Source: Priapulus caudatus (taxonomy: Eukaryota > Priapulida > Priapulimorpha > Priapulimorphida > Priapulidae). Taken from it: a DNA stretch of 43,893 bases. Below the pieces are notes generated by a model, which searched no databases, was not told the origin of the DNA, and saw only the letters and a list, made by a program, of their open reading frames with translations. The stretch's first letter is position 1. The number at the start of each line of letters is the position of its first letter. The stretch covers positions 227,250-271,142 of the forward strand of contig NW_014577084.1 of the NCBI RefSeq assembly GCF_000485595.1. Reading direction: 5' to 3'. Shown one piece after another: positions 41,201-43,893 of this stretch. The translations under genes were made by a program, and so were the position numbers.

Positions 41201-43893
41201 ACAGTTCACACACGAAAGCCAACCTGCTGCTTCAAGCCCACTTGTCTCGTCAGCATCTGCTATGCAGTGACTACAACACCGACACCAAGTCTGTCATGGA
41301 CCAGGCCATACGTATCTTACAGGTTAGTTGTTACCTATAGCTCTAGTACTATAGCCACCGCCTGTAGCCTATAGCAGCCTTTCGCCTGTGGCGAACAAGG
41401 GCCTGTGACGACGAAGGGCTATAGTACTAGTGCTAGTTGCTACCAAGAATGCATGATCGTCTGAGAAGCTTGTGTAGCAGCTGCAGTAGAACTTATGGGA
41501 TTGAGAGGAGTGTTTGTGCATAAACAGGTATCTATAAAGACTTTGTATTCTAGTTTGTAATTGTATCGCAAGATCTGTTCGCTTACATATATAGTCATTA
41601 TATCAACATCACAATTAATAACGGTGGCATTTAGAAGCCAGAAAATGCTGGTTAAATTTCTACGGAGCATAATCTCGTCTGTAAGTATAAATCGAGTGTG
41701 ATCTAAAAAATACAAATGTGGCTTTTCTTTAGTTAGTCATTTATGGTGCGCGGGATGGACTGAAATGTGTAAAACTGCAGCTTCTGTTGTTTTTCCCTCA
41801 CCAGGCGCTTCTGGATGCTGCAGCGGATAAGGGTTGGCTGCTGGCCGCACTTAACGTGATACACGTGGTACAGATGCTGTACCAAGGTCGCTGGCTACAG
41901 GATTCATCCCTGCTTACTCTACCTCACGTTGAGAAGTACCACCTTGGCTGCTTCAGGTATGCACAGCTAACGTTTCCTCGAAGTTAAAAAGAGGTTGCCT
42001 GACTGGTCCAGACTCTAGATAGAATTAGAACAACTATGTGTGGGACCGTGCAGAAGGGGGTTTCTAAGGTAACGAGAATACAGAATTGAACGGAAAGGGA
42101 TGCCGTGGAGCCACATTGCTATAAATGGTGTTTAGGCTATACGTCCACACAGTACTATTTTGAATTGGTTTAATTCATTTTAACTGGAACTCTGTAATGT
42201 TTCTAGCAATCACCCCTTGCCTTTTTCCTTTTATTGTGTATGACCCTGTTGCGTATGGTATACATGTTTTCTGGTTTCGTACAGGCGGGGCAACCAAAGA
42301 ATAGATTGCCTACCAGAACTGATGGCAGTTGTTGGCAGCAAGTATGAAGTGCTATTCAAAATGATGAAACAAGACTTTGATCCGCCACAGATAGAGCAGG
42401 TAGTGGCAGTATAATACTTTTTTTTGGCTTAAACAATATGAATTTTGTTAGGATTATAGTCGTAGAACTATGGTGTCTAATATCTAAAGAGATACTATGC
42501 CTACCTAGATTGATGCCATTTTTTGTAAATAAAATTTATTTATATATTATAATAAAAGTCCTGACTGATGTGACAGTTTCAACAGCCAAACGTTTTTGTA
42601 ACGTGCTACTGTTAGTTTGCTTGAGCTTGTCTATTTTGTCGTTTGTATGTACTAGTATGTTTCTCCTCGTGGTGTGTGGTTTGAAGTTGTGAACTGTCAT
42701 CACATCCGTATATCTTGCTAGCGTATTTCATAATATTGGTTTGAATATAAGAAATTTTGTAAGGGTTTACGTGTTAAAATAATGTGATTACCATGACGTT
42801 TAGTATGTTAAACCATTTAGTAAGGTTTCTTAGCAAATGGATTGCTGTAATAGTGATAAAAGCACCCAAATTGGGCACACGTGCTATGAGGGGTGCACAA
42901 TAAAACAAAAGGTAGACCCTAACGAGATTGAATATATTACTATTTGTTTTATTCTTTATCATTTTCAAACCATTATCTATTGGTATGCCAACTTTCAATA
43001 GCAAGTATTTTGTGGTGGCAGGTGTATCAGGTATTGCATCAGCTACCAGTGTTGGAGACCAGTCTCAGCATCAAAGGTTGGTGGGCAGATGGAGAGAAGG
43101 AACTAGAAGTTGATGTGTCAGAGGGTTCTGGTAAGAATTAATTAATAAATTAATGTGATCAGTACATCCCTTTTCCAATTTTAAAATGTATTGAGGAGTC
43201 GTTTGCATTTGTTATCTACTTGAATTGTGTATTTGCTTTCTGTAGTTTATCTTGAATGCATTGTATTTTCTGCTTCTTTTACATGCCTACTAGTACTGCG
43301 TATCACATGCACGTGTAAGACAGGCTTTGTAATTTTAGGTACAAGGCTAGTGAATAAACCTTGGATAGAAGTACATGCAGATCAGGAGTATGTTCTCAAT
43401 GTCAATCTCACTCGCCTCAACCGAAACAAGGTATGCAACAATAATTATTTGTAAAAAACATTAATTAACTGTCAGCCCACCCTAACATCTGAACCCCTGT
43501 AAACCATTCCTCTTCATGCAGGAGAGTCTGTGTCTCAAGCCTCTACACTGCCTATTACATTTCACATACTTTATATTCAAGGGGGAGAGGCGAGCGCACA
43601 CGCCACAGTTCCCAAAGCCAAAGGATGAGGGCTGGTTCCTCATGCTGGGCGAGATTGACTTGCGCGAGGTGCTCGCGCTGAAACGCATCGGCTTCGTGCG
43701 TGGCCGCCAGAGGGCGCCACTAGTGTTCTACACACCCGAGAGAGAGGGCAGAGTCATCTATACGCTGTACGTGATGAGCGACGCGTACCTCGGCCTCGAC
43801 CAGCAGTACGACGTCTGCCTAGACATACTGCCTCCCAGCATTGAAGCACAGTTGAACAGTGAGCTGGCGGCCGGCTGGGATAGCAACATGCCT
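20699..43893 (+). CDS. ASCC3: Activating signal cointegrator 1 complex subunit 3, tandem Ski2-like helicase (3' end cut by the window)
   Basis: About 41 coding exons and roughly 2,170 residues (human 2,202), collinear with ASCC3 from [17 protein letters not shown] to the last codons in the window. Exons: 20699-20927, 21096-21691, 22482-22646, 23540-23632 (end uncertain), 25915-26059, 26298-26423, 26626-26826, 27589-27729, 28348-28512, 28947-29074, 29473-29593, 29730-29864, 30123-30314, 30963-31187, 31456-31575, 31890-32039, 32240-32341, 33025-33201, 33402-33491, 33705-33837, 34144-34285, 34526-34634, 34859-35027, 35479-35699, 36024-36109, 36722-36888, 37417-37562, 37930-38050, 38177-38319, 38483-38620, 38947-39067, 39236-39368, 39741-39866, 40147-40393, 40880-40935, 41154-41322, 41805-41956, 42285-42399, 43022-43130, 43339-43430, 43582->43893. 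Known role: 3'-5' helicase with ASCC2, ASCC1 and TRIP4 in alkylation repair (with ALKBH3) and disassembly of collided ribosomes. Intron 1 is GC-AG; all others are GT-AG. Confidence 0.97.
22198..22342. repeat. Two adjacent long palindromes in ASCC3 intron 3
   Basis: The first (22198-22279) pairs TAACCATATAATTAACACAT with ATGTGTTAATTATATGGTTA; the centre also pairs with minor bulges. The second (22279-22342) pairs ACAACAGTGGTGTGCATATC with GATATGCACAACACTGTTGT. They touch each other. They look like foldback insertions and could extrude as hairpins in DNA or in the pre-mRNA just before exon 3. Confidence 0.9.
22858..23055. mobile_element. Foldback element, 52-bp arms
   Basis: The left arm 22858-22909 (GCAGCAAGAACAAGTCCGCA onward) is the inverse of the right arm 23003-23055 (ending GGTGCGGACTTGTTTCTTGC), with an AT-rich centre that itself folds. 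A G-rich run (22793-22833, repeated AGGGGGAGGGGG) lies just before it and has G-quadruplex potential. Confidence 0.8.
23040..23160 (-). pseudogene. Possible hAT transposase C-terminal remnant
   Basis: On -, an open stretch begins [20 protein letters not shown] and continues [16 protein letters not shown] followed by a short gap and ALEALLLL resembles the R-x-RL-x-x-E-x-LLFL signature in the C-terminal dimerisation region of hAT transposases. No catalytic part is present, and the match is short, so this is tentative. Confidence 0.3.
24833..25528 (+). repeat. Dispersed repeat, copy 1 (ASCC3 intron before exon 5)
   Basis: Shares the start GTCGTCCGTGACGACTG, TTTTCTCTCGGGCAA and GTGTCCAACCTCTA, the middle GTCATTGATCCCCAGC and ATTACCAAT, and the end GCGCATGCAGCACATGT, CGGACAACCC and AAAATTGAG with 27081-27549. 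Copy 1 has about 140 bp extra near 24905-25050. No open frame of note. Confidence 0.88.
25555..25640 (+). repeat. Short imperfect tandem repeat
   Basis: CTTTTAAGGGTGTGATTTG and CTCTTAAGGGTGTAAATC recur at about 50-bp spacing, each followed by a GGAGCT/GAGCTCTCCATCATG-like piece. An intronic low-order repeat just downstream of dispersed copy 1. Confidence 0.6.
27081..27549 (+). repeat. Dispersed repeat, copy 2 (ASCC3 intron 7)
   Basis: A shorter, indel-rich partner of 24833-25528, inserted between exon 7 and exon 8. Near its right end GGACAACCAA and TTGGTTGTCC form a local inverted repeat. The end lies 40 bp before the exon 8 acceptor. Confidence 0.88.
28222..28327 (+). repeat. About 20-bp degenerate tandem repeat next to ASCC3 exon 9
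   Basis: About five copies around a GTGTAAACTTTCACGCTGAA unit, with drift (CCGTAAACCTTCACTCC, AAGTAAACTTTCACGCT, ATGTAAACTCACGCC). It ends about 20 bp before the exon 9 acceptor at 28347. Confidence 0.88.
30343..30532. mobile_element. 190-bp hAT-type MITE with 8-bp target duplication (ASCC3 intron 13)
   Basis: The ends CAGGGGTTCTTAACCT and AGGTTAAGAACCACTG form a 16-bp terminal inverted repeat with one mismatch, starting CAG as is usual for hAT elements. The flanks are a perfect 8-bp direct repeat, GTTTAGGT (30335-30342 and 30533-30540), the length hAT transposases create. There is no coding capacity, so it would have been moved in trans. The perfect target duplication suggests a fairly recent insertion. 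Confidence 0.92.
31456..35027 (+). other. ASCC3: ASCC3 winged-helix and Sec63 unit 1
   Basis: Exons 15-23. The winged-helix part reads [19 protein letters not shown]; the Sec63 helical region follows from [13 protein letters not shown], through [16 protein letters not shown], the helix-loop-helix [15 protein letters not shown], and the FN3/Ig-like end [19 protein letters not shown] and ERHPPHT. All blocks align with the human protein without gaps of note. Confidence 0.94.
32324..32548 (+). repeat. Duplication across the 5' splice site of ASCC3 exon 17
   Basis: GAGTTTGAACAGATCAAG|GTATCACTG and about 70 bp of intron (32324-32410) recur at 32463-32548, offset 139 bp, with substitutions. In the second copy the donor GT is changed (AAG|GAATAA), so it cannot act as a 5' splice site. 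Confidence 0.88.
36306..36734 (+). repeat. Duplication around the 3' splice site of ASCC3 exon 26
   Basis: A 111-bp block (36306-36416, GTTAAGGTATC to AAAAACTG) recurs at 36608-36718. The exon 26 acceptor plus first 13 exon bases (GTAG|TGTGGTGGAGCTG) occurs twice, at 36591-36607 and 36718-36734. The order is block, spacer, junction, block, junction; only the second junction continues into coding sequence. Confidence 0.9.
36904..36937. repeat. Perfect 34-bp palindrome just after ASCC3 exon 26
   Basis: GAGCTAATAATGACAAA followed directly by its exact inverse complement, with no loop, 15 bp downstream of the 5' splice site at 36888/36889. Confidence 0.97.
37068..37281. mobile_element. 214-bp MITE-like element (ASCC3 intron 26)
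   Basis: The left end TACTGTATACGCCATATTTT and the inverse of the right end (TACTGTATACGTTGTATATT) form a terminal inverted repeat of about 25 bp. The interior is rich in TTCGCG and CGCGAAA pieces, a composition seen in several MITE families of marine invertebrates. The flanking target duplication is probably TA but cannot be proven. Confidence 0.8.
40370..40510 (+). repeat. Duplication across the 5' splice site of ASCC3 exon 34
   Basis: GAGAAGGTCGTCGAGATTCT plus CTCG|GTGAGTGAG and downstream GTCGCGGCTAGTCGTTT (40370-40423) recur at 40458-40510, offset 88 bp. The second copy has GTGGGT as a donor and is preceded by CTCGAG, delimiting a possible 21-nt in-frame cassette (40461-40481). Confidence 0.9.
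41338..41435. mobile_element. 98-bp foldback MITE-like element (ASCC3 intron 36)
   Basis: The ends TAGCTCTAGTACTATAGCC and GGCTATAGTACTAGTGCTA are inverse complements with one mismatch; the interior (CGCCTGTGGCG and similar) also folds. Non-coding. Confidence 0.8.

Larger units (their letters stand above)
39741..43893 (+). other. ASCC3: ASCC3 winged-helix and Sec63 unit 2, C-terminal end
   Basis: Exons 33-41: [53 protein letters not shown]-like [13 protein letters not shown], and [15 protein letters not shown] followed by [13 protein letters not shown], typical of the second Sec63 unit and its terminal FN3-like fold. The last exon runs off the window with no stop; by alignment only a few residues should remain. 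The final acceptor may be 43581/43582 (best fit) or 43521/43522 (adds 20 in-frame residues). Confidence 0.92.

Overview
The window is intron-rich metazoan nuclear DNA, most likely from a non-arthropod invertebrate. The genes have short coding exons with GT-AG introns, vertebrate-type TTAGGG telomere-like tracts lie inside the sequence, and there is one cuticlin-like ZP-domain gene. A priapulid or another worm-like marine animal would fit, but nothing here fixes the species. A 10-N gap at 18500-18509 shows this is draft scaffold.

Layout. 1-1798 is a CT-rich pyrimidine tract. 1799-5040 holds no gene I can support. 5050-6360 is a frame-broken Gly/Tyr/Asn-rich stretch, and from 6361 a readable gene follows on + (to 9256): a Gly-rich, repeat-bearing, furin-site, single-pass ZP-domain protein in five recognisable exons, with its 5' end (signal peptide) not identified. 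9257-14795 is intergenic, with microsatellites, minisatellites and a GC-rich block. PSMD9 (26S proteasome assembly chaperone, six exons, complete) lies on - from 18253 down to 14796. 18254-20698 is a repeat-laden divergent spacer (inverted repeats, assembly gap, interstitial telomeric tracts, a 469-bp element with terminal inverted repeats). ASCC3 (Ski2-like tandem-cassette helicase) fills 20699 to the window end on +, with about 41 coding exons; both helicase cassettes are intact. One short N-terminal exon was not located, and the last few codons lie beyond the window.

The genes do not form a pathway. PSMD9 acts in proteasome base assembly. ASCC3 acts in the ASC-1 complex (alkylation repair and splitting of collided ribosomes). 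They are head to head, about 2.4 kb apart. The ZP protein is probably a membrane-anchored, then shed, matrix or cuticle component.

The most notable points are: (i) a GC-AG intron in ASCC3 that is a multiple of three and open in frame; (ii) four separate short duplications that each straddle a splice junction, one of which creates a plausible in-frame 21-nt microexon; (iii) a noisy, frameshifted second copy of the ZP gene's Gly-rich exon directly upstream of the clean copy, which looks like an unmerged long-read overlap; (iv) several non-autonomous transposon-like elements with readable ends, including a 190-bp hAT-type element with a perfect 8-bp target duplication. I found no CRISPR, operon or defence-type system, and no strong case for a wholly new system.
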